Source: Symsagittifera roscoffensis
Taxonomy: Eukaryota > Xenacoelomorpha > Acoela > Convolutidae
Length of the DNA: 64,000 nt
Reading direction: 5' to 3'
NCBI RefSeq assembly: GCF_963678635.1
Contig: NC_087067.1
Location: forward strand, 16,569,018 to 16,633,017
Within the stretch, counting starts at the first letter, position 1, and each line of letters starts with the position of its first letter. The notes beneath the pieces were generated by a model, which made no database searches, was not told the DNA's origin, and saw nothing but the letters and a program-made list of their open reading frames with translations. The position numbers and the translations under genes were made by a program. Shown piece after piece: positions 1 through 11,934 of the stretch.

Positions 1-2360
1 GACAAAATGTGATCCGACCCTTCCGTTTGTTGTTGATAGATATATTGTTGTTACAGGCATTTATATCAGTCAGGATTGTTACGATCAATTTTGTAGCCCG
101 TTTGTGAGGCTTGTACTGTAGGGTTGTTTGAGCATTTAAGCACATTAATGATAAATTGCGCTCAATCCGGAAGGGTCAGATGATTTGCGCTCAATTCGGA
201 AGGGTCTTGGGAGAAGACTGATCCGGCAAGCAGTACAAGGAGCAACAAGAAGGGGTATAATACTAACATCAATCGACTGTTGGGTATCGTTAACAAGTTT
301 TTTTATCCCTTTTGGTACAAAAAGTAAGATAGTAATCTCTGGGGGGCTCGACAGTGCTGCACTGTAGTGACCCTTCACCGAACTGAGAATATCCGAGTTA
401 AGCACCCTAATTCGGATATTAAACAAACCCGGAGGGGTATAGTATTACTAATATTATTACTTATATAGCCTATATTAATATTCCTATATCGTTTTTCAGT
501 GAAAAACACAAGAAGCAGACCGGTTTTAAGGGTCAAAATAGCGATATTTTGATCCCCCCACAAATCGCGATTTTTGAGATATCGATATTTTTGAAACGGA
601 CAAAAAGCGCTAAAGTAGTGTGTTACATCGTAACTGCACCACTATAATAGATAGAACCGGTTAAGTTTAGTGCGGAAGTGGTTGGTACTATTTTGGAACC
701 AAAAACCGAATTTTTCAATTAAAGCGTTTTAGATCGGGTCTTTTGCATTGAACTAGAAGAGTATAGGCCTTTGGAGCTCGGATCAATAATTTTTAGGTCG
801 AAAAGAACAGAATTGCGGAAAAAGTTAGGCGGAACCTATAAGAGACAAAATTTTTGACTTTAGAAAAAAGACGTTTTGGTTAATAACTTTGAAACTACTG
901 GGCATATCCAGTTGATCTTGGTACCAATAGATCAGAAATTAGCTGAGCTTACTGATAGGGACAAAAAGTTTTTCGAAAAAGTAAGCGTGAAAAGTTTTTG
1001 AGATTGTTTTCAGTAAATTCACCAATTTGGGAGGGTAGACACTTCACGTTTTATAATTTTTTTTAGAAAAGCCCTTACACCCCTACCAAAAGGTAACAGC
1101 GGTTGAATAGAGTAATTTTAGGCTTTTCTAGACGAAAAGGGAAGGCTAAAGGCACAAGAAAACCTTAATCGAGGCGAAGTTAGGCTAGCGATAAGACCCT
1201 TCACCGTTAGCGTGAATTGCCAAATAAGAGGCTTAACTTCAATCCGGAAGGGTCTAGGAAAGCATTACATACCCTTCCTAGTTAATTGAAAAAGCAAAAT
1301 AGCATCGGGGAACATATCCGGGGGGTTTAGGTTGGAAGAAAGAAATCTCCGAAAAGCCACTTTTGCAAAACAAGAGGGCTCCCAATCCGGAGGGGTCAAG
1401 ATTTTTTTTTCGAATTCGGAGGGGTCCCAATCCGGAGGGGTCTTGTTTTCACAAAACCGGAGGGGTCCCAATCCGGAGGGGTCTTATATTTACTAACTCA
1501 GAGGGGTCCCAATCCGGAGGGGTCTAAATTTTGCTAGTCCGGAAGGGTCCTATTTTTGCCAATCCGGAGGGGTATTATTTTATTAAAGGACTTAGGTAAA
1601 CAGAAGAAAGACTACAGTGAGAGGTATTAGATTATTAGCAGACAGGCTAGGAATCAGTGACTGCACTGGTAACTTGCCTTTCAATAAGAACCAGACCAAA
1701 ACAAAACAGGTCCGATTTCGGATATTCGCGACACTAAGTCTAAACTAAAAAGAGCGTAATTCATTGGTGTGGATTGAAACCCAATACGTGTTTTTTTTGA
1801 AAAGTGACTGCACTGAGGATTTTAGTAGGTCTAGCTCGGGCAGTCCGAAGGCAGATAGGTAACACAGTACTCGGTGGGTGCAATAGACGCCCACTTGAGA
1901 AAATTACTGCCTTCAAAGTTTTGTCTGTTTGGTGCAGCACCGAGCAGGTAAAACTTTTTTCCTTAAAAGACGAGTTCGACTATTAAACTGCGACCGACTA
2001 AAAGTACAATACACATACATTTTTTCTTTAGAGGTATTCATATTCCGTCATTAAAAAATATATATATTTTTTTGATTTTAAATCTACATAAACTGTGCTT
2101 GATTGGGTAGTGAGTACACTATCTTTTAAATTGACTGATAACATCATATTGTGCTAGTTCTCAAATCTTACGACCGATAATCGGTTAGTGTGAATAAATT
2201 ATATAGAAACTGTACTCTGATAACATACAGGGATTCGTGGTCACTGTTTTAAAGAATCTTGTGAAATTTATTGTGTTGTGTCATTATTATTGGTAGTCAA
2301 ACTATAAGGTCACTAGCAATCGAATTCAGTGTATAGGCATTAAGAAGTGACAAATTAAGA
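1..2360 (+). other. Leader of the giant element, no convincing gene
   Basis: The 2.36 kb before the first gag ATG contain only short spurious reading frames. The stretch is marked by a recurring 14-base motif (separate entry). It probably contains the 5' LTR and untranslated leader, but I could not match it to the element's 3' end. Possible splice donors of the form AGGTAAC or AGGTAAA occur near 1091, 1584 and 1857. No primer-binding site could be assigned. Confidence 0.5.
164..1574 (+). repeat. Dispersed 14-bp repeats, consensus AATCCGGAGGGGTC
   Basis: About 13 copies are visible: 164-177, 193-206, 427-439, 1241-1254, 1384-1397, 1413-1426, 1429-1442, 1454-1467, 1470-1483, 1495-1508, 1511-1524, 1536-1549 and 1561-1574. 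The variable positions are AATC/AATT/AGTC and GGAG/GGAA. Nine lie within 191 bp (1384-1574), several in head-to-tail pairs separated by two or three bases. Spacing is irregular, so this is not a simple satellite. An arrayed protein-binding site in the leader is my inference. Confidence 0.75.
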
Positions 2361-5190
2361 ATGAGTCTAGACAAGTCAAGGATACCTAAACGAGGTGATA
2401 GCTCTAGGAAATTCATACCTAAAAAGCAAAGAAAAACAATGACCGACCCTTTTGTGGATCGGATCAAACGAGCCCGGACCGACAAAGGAGAGACGGTTTC
2501 AGGCAGAATGGTTGAAACGAGGAGTCAGAAGACCTCAGAACAGAGAAAAGAAATGTTAGAAGTGGAGGTCAATACAGACCAGGCCATGAATGACAACCAG
2601 GAAGTACATGGACTGGAAGGGAGAGGCAGAAGGCTGGCAAGTGAATCTACTCCGGTAGAACAAGGCCATGACTTTGCCACTTCCACCGGGACATTGGATC
2701 GAGAGGAGATGTCGGAACTGTCCGACATCTCGACTGAAATATTGGCAACTAGATGATCTCCAACAGACAACACCATGATGGCAGGCGGGACTGAGAAACA
2801 AACAGCGTCATCATCGTTCTCAGAAAGAATGAGGAACACCTTAGGAAACATCTTTCCATTCACCATGGGAGTGGGCACAGGAAATGAAGGTGAATCCCAG
2901 GAGGAGGAGGACGACAAAGAGAGCAAGTGGACTTTGGGTCTCAAGTCAGCCTCAATAGTTCGACCCAGAAGAATGGAGCGTACGTAGAAAGAGAGACTGG
3001 AACCATGGACAAATTTGGTGTGGTGAGAACGATAAGCAAAGAGGTAAACACACCGGGCCAGTCGAGAGGCTTCGCGATTGTGACAAATTCAGAGCTGCAA
3101 ACTGGGGAGAGTAGAAACAGAGGACTAGGCAACGCATTGGCGGATCCTGAGGTGGATAATGAAAAGACGTCGAGGCAGAAGGTCAAGGCCCGAATCTCGA
3201 CCAGCACGAAGCTACCTGGGACCGACAGGGTTACACCGCCACTAGCGACGCCACTCGTGGATAACGGGGCAGCACTAGAAGAAGCCTTGAACAACATAGT
3301 GGACAGTTTAGGAGAACAAAATGAACAGATGTCCATAAGAATGAGTGAACTAGAAAGAGCAGTTCACATTGAAAGAGAAAGTCTGCGCGAAGAAATAAAC
3401 CGCAATAGACAAGAAGTTGGTAGGAGCGGAAAACGCTTGAAAGAATGAACGGACGAGCATATAGCGAAGAACTTGTCGCGAATGACAAGAGAAGCGGAAC
3501 AGAGAGAGTTACGCTTAAGAGACGACATGGAGAAGTTAAGAATTCAGCAAGAGCAGTCTCTTGGGACTCTTGACACAACGATAGACGCGATAATGGAGAG
3601 GCGAACTCAGGCTATCATGGATAGGTTGGACGGGCTACAAAGCAGCAAGAGTGGACCAAAAGAAGGGGAACCGAACTCGGGAGGTCCCAGCAGGGAGCCG
3701 AAGGTGAACTTCAATGACCATCAAAAGAGGAGGACATATGCATCCGCTAGAGGCAGGGGCAGTTCATCAGGCTTTGCCACAAGGGGTAATAGAACATGGG
3801 GTCCGGACAGTAGAGCAAGTTCAACGGGGAACAGACAGACCTCTAATGAACGACCAACGCAAGGCCGACATGCGACTGAGAGAAGTGATTCCGGTAACAG
3901 AGGACATGCGAGCCCGGGGAGGAGTCATGTGGGCCAAGGGGGAAACACTCACGGCGATTCGGATTGCAGGGATGCAACGAATACCGAGCCTTCGACAAGG
4001 TGCGAGGACACTCAGGCGGGACACTCAAGGGATGCTACGGCAATGGCCACAGTCTTTGAACCCCTAAACAGGTCTTTGGAGACATTCCTTACAAGGTTAT
4101 CCAGAACCAATGAACGACGTGAGAAGTCCAGAAGAGTCTTTAGGAAACCAAGATGCTATAAAGACGAATCTGATGGCTGTATTGATACCTGGATAGAGGA
4201 AATGAAACTGCATTTCGAGGAAGAGGACTTGTCGGAGAGACAGGAATGCAGTGCGCTCACCAGTAACTTGGAAGGGACAGCCCTGAACTGTGTCATGGCC
4301 AAGAAGCAATATCAGCGTGACACAGCCGAGAAAATCTTCGAAATCTTGTTAAAGCGTTTTGAATCAGGGGTGCAGGGGCACCAAGCGATGATGCGCTTCG
4401 AGAAACGGAGGCAACGAGAAGATGAAACGATAGACAAGTTTCTCGATGACTTGGAAATGCTGAGAAGACGCAGCCAACCGGATGAGTCAAACCGAAGGAT
4501 GAACCTGGCAGTAGCCTCAAAATTCATCGATGGTGTGAAGAATGATGAACTTCGGACAATGCTGGCAACGCATTACACACCACTATCAACCAATGCGCCA
4601 ACACCAGAGGAGTTGAGGCTCAAGTCAAAGGAATATCTTTTATTGAAACCTCCTTCGAGATCTGGTTATTATAAGAACAATTATGGCAATTTTAACAATG
4701 GGCCAGCAAACCAAGGAAACAACTGGTACAAACCGAGGGATGATATGGACAAGAGACGCTCTTGTGCCACTTGCAGTTCAACGGACCATCATGTGTCAGC
4801 ATGCCCAACTTACAAACAAGGCATGAAAGCAATAGGCTTCAGCCTCGAGGAAGAAGATGCGTCAGAATTGGACCATGAGGATTTCATGAGAGGAGTAATT
4901 GCGAAGTTCGTCCCGAAGTGTTTCTTTTGCAACTTGGAAGGTCATTTTAAATCAGATTGTCCGCAATTCTGGGATGCAGTGGCAGACATCAAGCATCCAA
5001 GGCATGAGGAAGCTTTATCAGGAGTGAAAGCCAGCAAGGCTCGCCGGTTGAGTGAAGCGGAGGCGCGCAGAAAAGACAAACCGCAAGAGCTGGCGACGAA
5101 GAAAATGCAAGCGGTAACTGAAGGTAACCAGTCTTTGCGGCCGATGATTTCAAGATTGATTATAGGGCAGCCGCGAGGGATGCTCTAAAT
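2361..5190 (+). pseudogene. gag: gag of the giant element
   Basis: Structural protein that packages element RNA in a virus-like particle. The first ATG (2361) follows a stop-rich leader. The path is broken by TGA at 2754-2756, a frameshift near 2930-2980 and TGA at 3446-3448, then runs open from 3473 to 5188. The N-terminal part is charged and low-complexity. Two coiled-coil-like stretches lie at about 3275-3430 and 3481-3640. A retrotransposon gag-like helical domain follows at about 4100-4650. Two CX2CX4HX4C zinc knuckles are seen, CATC...H...C near 4761-4805 and CFFC...GH...C near 4918-4960, unusually separated by about 40 residues. The true frame changes again near 5150, where a + 1 frame takes over. 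Confidence 0.85.
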
Positions 5191-6640
5191 AGAGTGCAGC
5201 AGGAACTGGTGACGAAAGAGATCGAACAAAAAGTGATACTTGAATTGGAGAATGAGAAACTACATGAGCAACTGAATGTCTTCGAAGCAACGGAGGTCGA
5301 GGAGACTAAAGCACCAAGCAGTTTGAGCAGGAAACTTAATGTGATCTCCAGTCAGAGGTTCGTCATGGGGCCACAAGGAAGAAAGATACAGTCGATAATC
5401 TCAGTGGCTGGACATCAGGTAGTCAGAAATCTGAGTGAACCATCCGAGTTCACTTTGATGCAACTGGACACATATGCAGATTATCTGAGGCAGGTGGAGC
5501 CACGCACTGAGTCGAGAGCTGTGCGAGCACTACTAACAACGGGTGGCCCTCGCATGAAGAAACCTCATGGACGCTACCTGGAGGTCTATGGGCCGTATCA
5601 AGTGATGCTGAACGTGGATGGAATCAGTATCTACACTAGGACTTATGTAACAACAGATAGTGACCAAATGGGGCAGATCTATTTGGGTGAGGTCCAAAGT
5701 CCGCAGGATAGGCCATGACGCCATGATGGAACAAGATGCAGTACACATTGGGTATGAAGCAGATGTGACCGCACAATGCTCGACACCAACAGAGCGAAAA
5801 TCGGAGTCACAGGGCTTCTGCACACAGGAGCGGTAGTGAGTGTGATGCTGATAAAAACTTGGGAAAGAATGGGCTTCACGAGGGAAGATCTAATCCCAAC
5901 GAATCTCCGACTCGCCGCCGCCAATTGAGGAGCTATTTACGTAGCCGGAAGAACACCAATAACGGTCCTCCACATGGGAGGACGGGATCTTTGGATGAGC
6001 TTCCTGCTGGTAGAGAATTTGGACGACGCCGACCAATTCATCTTGGGCAGAGATTTTGCCAGGAATTTTGACGTGATGATTGACTTGAACAACGGTCTGA
6101 TACGGATTAGAAACCCGGACCGGAAGTATGTTAAGAAACCAATTAATAGGATAATAACAGATGAAAACAAGGTACCAATTTTTTTAGATAGAAAAGTAAA
6201 ACTACAGCCAGGACAAGCTGTGATGGCAATTTTTAGAATGAGAAATTTAAATTCGTTAAGCGATAGTAAACAGGTTTGTTTAGTACCGAATCTAAACAGT
6301 CAGAGTTCGGTGATTTTAGGCCGGAGTTTCTCGGTAACGCGAAACGGACTGTGTGTCAGTGTGTTATTGAACACACTGGACACCACGGTTTCAATCCAGC
6401 GTGGAAAGAAGCTTGGTTCGCTTTGCCGATGAGGACCGACTATGAAGAGACGCAAAACTTGAAGAAACATAGTGTGAAAGACTGTCCTTATCATGCCAAT
6501 AAAGATAAAATTTTGAAGAGGATTAATGAATTAAAATCTGTTCATAAATTGTTTTCAATGAAATCCGAATCGGACGACGGCTTATCAAGCTGCTCGAATT
6601 TTCCGGAACACCCCTCGTCATATGAACTAGAATCTGGCAA
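5191..6640 (+). pseudogene. Linker and retropepsin-like aspartic protease, catalytic Asp lost
   Basis: Reading frame from about 5150 to 5718 is a helical, charged linker of unknown role. The protease follows, after frameshifts near 5700-5775. Its active-site triad should read DTG/DSG, but here codon 5821-5823 is CAC, giving HTGA. A TGA interrupts at about 5929. The second conserved protease motif, ILGRDF, is present near 6040-6060 and is in the expected place about 70 residues later. Downstream sequence to about 6640 links to RT through a further frame change near 6430. The enzyme would mature Gag-Pol in an active element; this copy could not. Confidence 0.75.
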
Positions 6641-8130
6641 ACCGGTTTTTGCCAGAGATAGAACATTTAAAAGGGAAAATAGGTGAGGGAGATTTCGAAA
6701 AATTGCGGGACCTCTTAAATCGGAACGCATATGTATTTTCAAAACATAAGGCGGATATCAGTTGCTCTAATTTCGTCGAACACGAAATCGAACTTGAAGA
6801 GGGCACCGTTCCCCATAGGGAAGGCGCAAGACGAGTGACACCACACAAGTCGGAAGCGTGCCGAGCGGAAATAGAAATGTTGCTTGAATACGACATGATA
6901 GAACCCTCGAAATTGCCATGGGCTTGCGGGGTAGTAATGGCGAAAAAGAAAGGGGGCAGCTTAGGTTTTGTTGCGACTTTCGTTACTTGAACGCGGTAAC
7001 GATAAAAGATGCGTACCCGATACCGCGAATAGACGAGAGCGTCTCTAAGCTTGGTGATGCCAAGTTCTTCACCACATTGGACTTGGGTTCTGCCTTCTGG
7101 CAGGTCGCTCTGCGGAAGAAGGATAGAGAGAAAACCGGATTCGCGTGCGAATTGGGATTGTACCAGTGGAAGAGGACGCCCTTCGGCTTGTGCAATGCAA
7201 CGGCCACTTTTCAAAGACTGATGGCTCAGGCTTTGACCAGAGTGACCAAGAAGTACGGGAATCTCGTGATGTGTTACGTGGATGACGTAGTCATAGCGAC
7301 ACCGACCCTGGAAGACCACATTGATAGGCTCGATGAGGTCTTTGGATGCATGAAAAGAGCAGGCTTGAAGTGCAAACCATCGAAATGTGAAATCCTTAGT
7401 GATTCAATCAAGTACCTGGGAAGAATGATGGACCGGCATGGTGTGAGGCCGGACCCGGAAGCAGTAGAAGCAGTGTTGACATGGAAGGCTCCCAGAACGG
7501 ACACACAGCTTCTGAGCTTCCTAGGATTTGCCAATTACTACCGGGAGTTCATAAAAGGATATGCGGACAAGGTGTATCCGATGCAGAAGCTGATGCGCAA
7601 CAAAGGGAAAAAGTTCGAATGGAACGATGAAGCACAAGTTGCCTTCGAGAACATAAAAGGGGAACTGAGCGAAGCACCAGTGCTAGGCATGCCTACAGAA
7701 AAGGGCATTTTTATTCTTGACACAGATGCATCGGTAGTAGCCATCTCAGGAATATTGCATCAGGAGCAAGAATGGAATGGAAGAACGGTTCTCCTTCCCA
7801 TTGCATACGGCAGCAAGGTCTTGAGTGACACTGAGATGAAGTTGGCGCACCAAAAGCAGAAATGTTTGCAGTGTCACATTTGTGGAAAAATACCGCGCAT
7901 ACTTGGGGAGCGCTCCCTTCAAGTTACGCGTGGACAACAGAGCGTTATCCTGGTTGAAGACCTACTCAATGGATCAGAGTTACATTGGTAGATGGATAGT
8001 AAGATTGGATGGCTACCATATGATAATCGAACACAGGATGCGTGATAAACACCAGAATGCTGACAGCCTTAGCAAGAAAACTGAGTTCTATGGAGATTTG
8101 AGCAGAAGCAAGCCAATCAGGCAGAAATAA
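6641..8130 (+). pseudogene. pol: Reverse transcriptase and RNase H (pol)
   Basis: Copies element RNA into DNA. RT starts at about 6650 (N-terminal palm with EHEIEL), shifts frame near 6960, then runs open to about 7850. Motifs are in order: TLDLGSAFWQV (motif A), TPFGLCNATATFQ (motif B), YVDD at 7275-7286 (motif C), then FLGFANYYREF, typical of Ty3/gypsy RT. RNase H begins with LDTDAS near 7720, shifts frame near 7855, and continues with VDNRALSWLKT and the terminal HQNADSLSK. Another shift near 8085 leads to the next segment. Catalytic residues of RT are intact; the gene is dead because of three frameshifts. Family assignment is firm. Confidence 0.93.
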
Positions 8131-9176
8131 AGGAAGGATTTTTGTTTCTGGACAAAGAAACTTATGAAGCGCTTCCCTTAACGAGATGGTTGGATAAATC
8201 TGGACATCCAATTCCAGGGCATCCTGAGTTACCTGTAGAGAATGCAGCTGAGATAAAGATCCTATCTAAGGAGGACCCGGTCCCCTTGGATCTGTTGCTG
8301 AGCTCGAATCTGGTCCAGCAAGAACTCTCTCGCATGAACATAAACAGCCTCTCATTATTGGATAAAACGGTGCAGGTCACACCGCAAGTGATGCGGATGC
8401 TGGGTGGATTTTTAGAAAGAGAAGTGACCAGAGATGACCCCGAGTGGACAGCAGCAGTGGCATTGCTAACGGTCAGTGAGAAGGTGAAGATCATGCCGTC
8501 CAGACGACAACACGAAGAGAACGAGAGGGATTGTAGGACAATAGTTCAGCAACTAGTATCCTCAATACCCCACGAAATTTTAAACAGTACTTCTTACGGA
8601 CGGAAAGAACAGGGAAGCAGTACGCGAAGGATAACCGTCACCTTTGTGGATCAAGATAAAGAAGGTGAAAAGGTAGAACAAAACCTGCTGCAAGACTGTT
8701 TGCCCGGGGAGATGAACGATGAGATGAGCCAGCGAGTACAAGATCAACACCCGGGACAAGAAAGTTTGTCCGGGGAGTCTGAGATGGATGAAAAAGTTCC
8801 TGATGAAAAACAGGACCTGGGGAACAAGGTTTTGTCCGGAGAGTTCAGATGGATGCGAAGAAGGCACAGACATGATCTGGAGGAGCGTGCAGACTCCATC
8901 TCAAACTCTTCAACAAATGACAATTCCCAAAACTCAGGAATTGACACCTATTCAGAGTGGAACTCGAGCTCGGGATCAGAACGGTCAGAATTTGCAATCG
9001 ACACACTTCTAGTGGAAACTCGTGCAAGGGATATGGACAGAGAGGTGTACCAGGATCCTGACAGTGATCGCTACCTTATACCAAGCGAAAGAGTCTTTGA
9101 CAACGCAGCGGATGATTTGGAGAGTATCGAAGCGGTCGATAAGTCTGTTGCCACAAAAAGAGGTAGTCAGGACTGA
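8085..9176 (+). pseudogene. Acidic spacer between RNase H and integrase
   Basis: About 360 codons open in one frame separate RNase H from the integrase zinc finger, much longer than the usual tether. The first half is globular-looking (MDKETY-like start, leucine-rich helices). The second half is acidic and Ser/Asn-rich, so probably disordered. Three imperfect repeats around LPGE/LSGE appear, encoded by TTTG(C/T)CCGG(G/A)GAG near 8698, 8764 and 8829, about 65 bases apart. I recognise no domain. It may hold an additional pol-derived product. The frame changes again near 9150 to enter the integrase. Confidence 0.6.
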
Positions 9177-10713
9177 TCTTCAGCCGTTCAAGCCAGAAAC
9201 ACAGCCGCTGGCGAAGATTCGGTGCGTTAAGATGGAAGAAGACACACACCAGCCCAACGAGCTGAATAGTCAGATGAGGGTCATGAAGACGTACTTAAAG
9301 GCGAGATACAGACTCTCGGATCTTCTAAGGGCGCAGAGAAATGATCGCATGACAAGCAACCTGAAAAGGTGGATCGAGAATGGTTCTCCGGATAAAGGGG
9401 ACCTCGAGGAAGATAGTTATCGTATCCTGAGACAGTACTTCATGCAGAAGGAAGGGAGGTTATATTTGAACAAGGACGGGATTGTGGCTTGCAAAAGAAG
9501 AGAGGAAGACAGAGTCCTATACAAGTATAACGCGATAGTGTTGCCGCAACTCTATCAGACAGAACTATTATTCAGGTCGCATGATCAGATGGGCCATCAG
9601 GGGATCGATAAAGTATATCAAAGAATCCTGAAGCGCTTCGAGTGGCCTGGAATGAAAAAGGCAAGCGAGAAGTGGGTAAGAGCATGTCTGTCATGCCAAC
9701 AGGTCAAGGATCCAACGAAGTTGCGATTTCCTTTACAATCGATCGAGTCGTCTGAATTCAACGAGGTGGTGCAGATAGATCATCAAAAAACATGCATGAC
9801 AGACAGTGGTTATAATCAGGTGTTGGTCATGATAGATCATTTTACGAAGTATGCAGAGGCCGTGCCCTGCTTAACTGCCTCGGCGGAAGAGACATGCGAC
9901 CACCTGATCAATACGTGGATAGCGAGACATGGTTGTCCGATGACGTTTTAATCGGATAATGGAACAGCTTTCGTAGGAGAGCTCACGAAAGAGCTTATGA
10001 GACGCTCACAGGTTGCTCAGGCTCACTCCACGACATACCACCCCCAGACGAATGGCTTAGTGGAAAGACAGAATAGGACGTTAGTGTCGATGCTGAGAGT
10101 ATATTGTTCCAGGTACATGACCGATTGGGACAGATACCTTCCACAGGTTATGGGAGCATGTAACAGCACGCAACACTCCACCACCGGAGTCAGTCCACAC
10201 ATGATGCTAACTGGACACGAAAAGTCTTTACCCTTAACCTTTTTCTACCCAGAATATGAGGGAAAGAAAACGTCTCCACGGGTCTACGTGAGGGATGTGA
10301 TCAGACGTCAACAGGAATTGAACGATCTGTGTAGACGCAATACTCAGCAAGCACAGGCAAGGCAGAGGAAAAAATTTGACAAGAAAGCAGCTGGTGCAAA
10401 AGCTTATCCGGTGGGAGACTATGTATGGGTATTTCAAAACGTTATACCACCGAAAGGGACAAAAAAGCTCCTAAAAAAGTGGAGGGGACCCTTCATGATT
10501 ACAGAGGTGCACCAGGAGGGACGCTTTTATAGACTGAGTACTGGCCGAGCCGCCCACTACGAGAACATTAAGCCACACAATCCATCAACAGAAGACTGGT
10601 GTATACGTGCAGACTTGGAAGAAGGGGATTATCTAATGATGGATCCTGCTTGTGAGGTCAACGAGAAGGGCACCAGGGAGAAGAACGATGGAAACGAAGA
10701 CGTGGAGGAATGA
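9150..10713 (+). pseudogene. Integrase
   Basis: Inserts the DNA copy into the genome. The HHCC zinc finger is present at about 9580-9700 (HDQMGH ... CLSCQQ). The catalytic core has the first Asp in VVQIDHQ (about 9778) and the second in SDNG (about 9953). The Glu lies in YHPQTNGLVERQNR (about 10060). One in-frame TAA at 9949-9951 directly precedes the second Asp. The core is followed by a basic C-terminal domain with an SH3-like KKWRGPF motif and ends at TGA 10711-10713. All three catalytic acids are retained, so loss of function rests on the nonsense codon. Confidence 0.92.
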
Positions 10714-11331
10714 ACGGATACACCGCTGGACCTGGATCCAAACGAGGTGATCGAAGCGGACGATCAAACCTTACCCTACGCAGAGGAGGATTGGCAGGAT
10801 CCCGAACAGATAGAGGTTCCCAAGAATTTGGAACCGGATCTTCCGTTCACGATGCAGACTCGTCAGAATGATGGGACAAGACCAAGAAGAAAGTATAACC
10901 CTTACGGTGACGACTTTGTAGTGGACAGGATAGATCTGAAGAAGATAGTGGAAGAGGTAGTGGGTCTAGAAGAAATAACTGTGTCACAAGACATTGACAT
11001 AGTCGATGATCACGATGATGAGTGGGTCGACGACCGGTCGAAACCTGAGGTAGAATTCGACGACGAGCAACAGCAGTCATATGAACAAGACTTGACGAAC
11101 CTGCGTGTCTTAGAATGGCTGAACGAAATGACCTCGGATCCAGAGGAGACCAGCGTCACGATTCAACACGTAGATTGTGAAAGCATGAAATACATCAAGA
11201 CCGAACGAGATGATCCTTCCTGGGCTGCCCAGGAAGGACAACTACTCATTCCAGCTTCTAACCTCCACTTGATACCCGGCATGCGATCGACGGGGACGTC
11301 GATGGATATTTTGTCTGGGGAGTGGGGGTAG
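10714..11331 (+). pseudogene. Acidic extension after integrase
   Basis: The integrase frame continues after TGA 10711-10713 with about 200 strongly acidic codons (many Asp/Glu, DDHDDEWVDD-type runs) and ends at a TAG around 11329. I recognise no domain. It connects the integrase to the macrodomain, so in the intact ancestor the macrodomain was probably the C-terminal part of the same polyprotein or was reached by a frame change. Low complexity suggests a flexible linker. Confidence 0.6.
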
Positions 11332-11934
11332 GACTTATCCACACTGAAAACTTGATAATGAAAAAATTAAGAGTAGCAAGAGAAACAGGAGACTTAGAAG
11401 CAGAAACAGGCGAAGAACCTAAGAAACCTGAAAAAGGGAGGATAGTTGAGTCATATTTTAACTTACCAAATGAATATTCAAGTAACATAATACTTACAGA
11501 CAGTGATTTTCATACTCACAAATGGAACATGTGCGATAGCAATCACAGCAGACATGAGTTTTAGGACAGCGTTAACGGCAGATTTTAAGAGAGAATACAA
11601 AAACGTTGAATTCCTTTGGAAGCAAAGACCAGGGATAGGGGGCGTAGCGTCCTTACCTCCGGTGGCGTCACAGATACCGGGAAAATACCTATGCTTCTTG
11701 GTAACGAGGGCGACGGAGAAGCAGCACGTGGACCCAGAGAACCTAGCCTTGTCCTTGACGAGGTTGAGAGATTTCCTCGTGGCAATGGACGTGAAGGAGC
11801 TCTCGCTTCCAGTGTACGATCCGAACAGAGGACGACTGCATCCTCGGGAATTGTACGCGCTTGTACACGTGATATTCTCTGATACTAATATACAAGTATA
11901 TTTACATAAGAAATATTATTTAAGTATAGGCTGA
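11322..11934 (+). pseudogene. Macrodomain (ADP-ribose-binding / hydrolase fold), frameshifted
   Basis: Two overlapping frames (11322-11564, then 11503-11934) make one path with a shift near 11500. The second part has a macrodomain pattern in the right order: AIAITADMSF and a helix TADFKREY, a GGVASLPP segment, YLCFLVTRATEK, a helix of LRDFLVAMDVKE, the strand LSLPVYDPNRGRL, and the terminal HVIFSDTNIQVYLHKKYY. Known families of this type (for example human OARD1) have LVTKK and MPRIGCGLD at equivalent places. Here the catalytic Lys position is Arg and the glycine-rich loop reads DPNRGRL. Known members bind ADP-ribose or remove it from proteins; activity here is unproven. Length and order make the fold call fairly safe. 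Confidence 0.72.

Noticed and set aside
145-426. Minus-strand frame of 93 codons in the leader
   Set aside because: No recognisable motif, lies across the 14-base repeats and has no homologue in the window; open by chance.
1-2360. 5' LTR of the giant element matching 21480-21762
   Set aside because: I compared the two stretches by eye and found no shared block, so no LTR pair is claimed.
2525-3336. Minus-strand frames opposite gag
   Set aside because: They are the complement of Ser/Glu-rich coding sequence; the + strand frame has zinc knuckles and continuity with pol.
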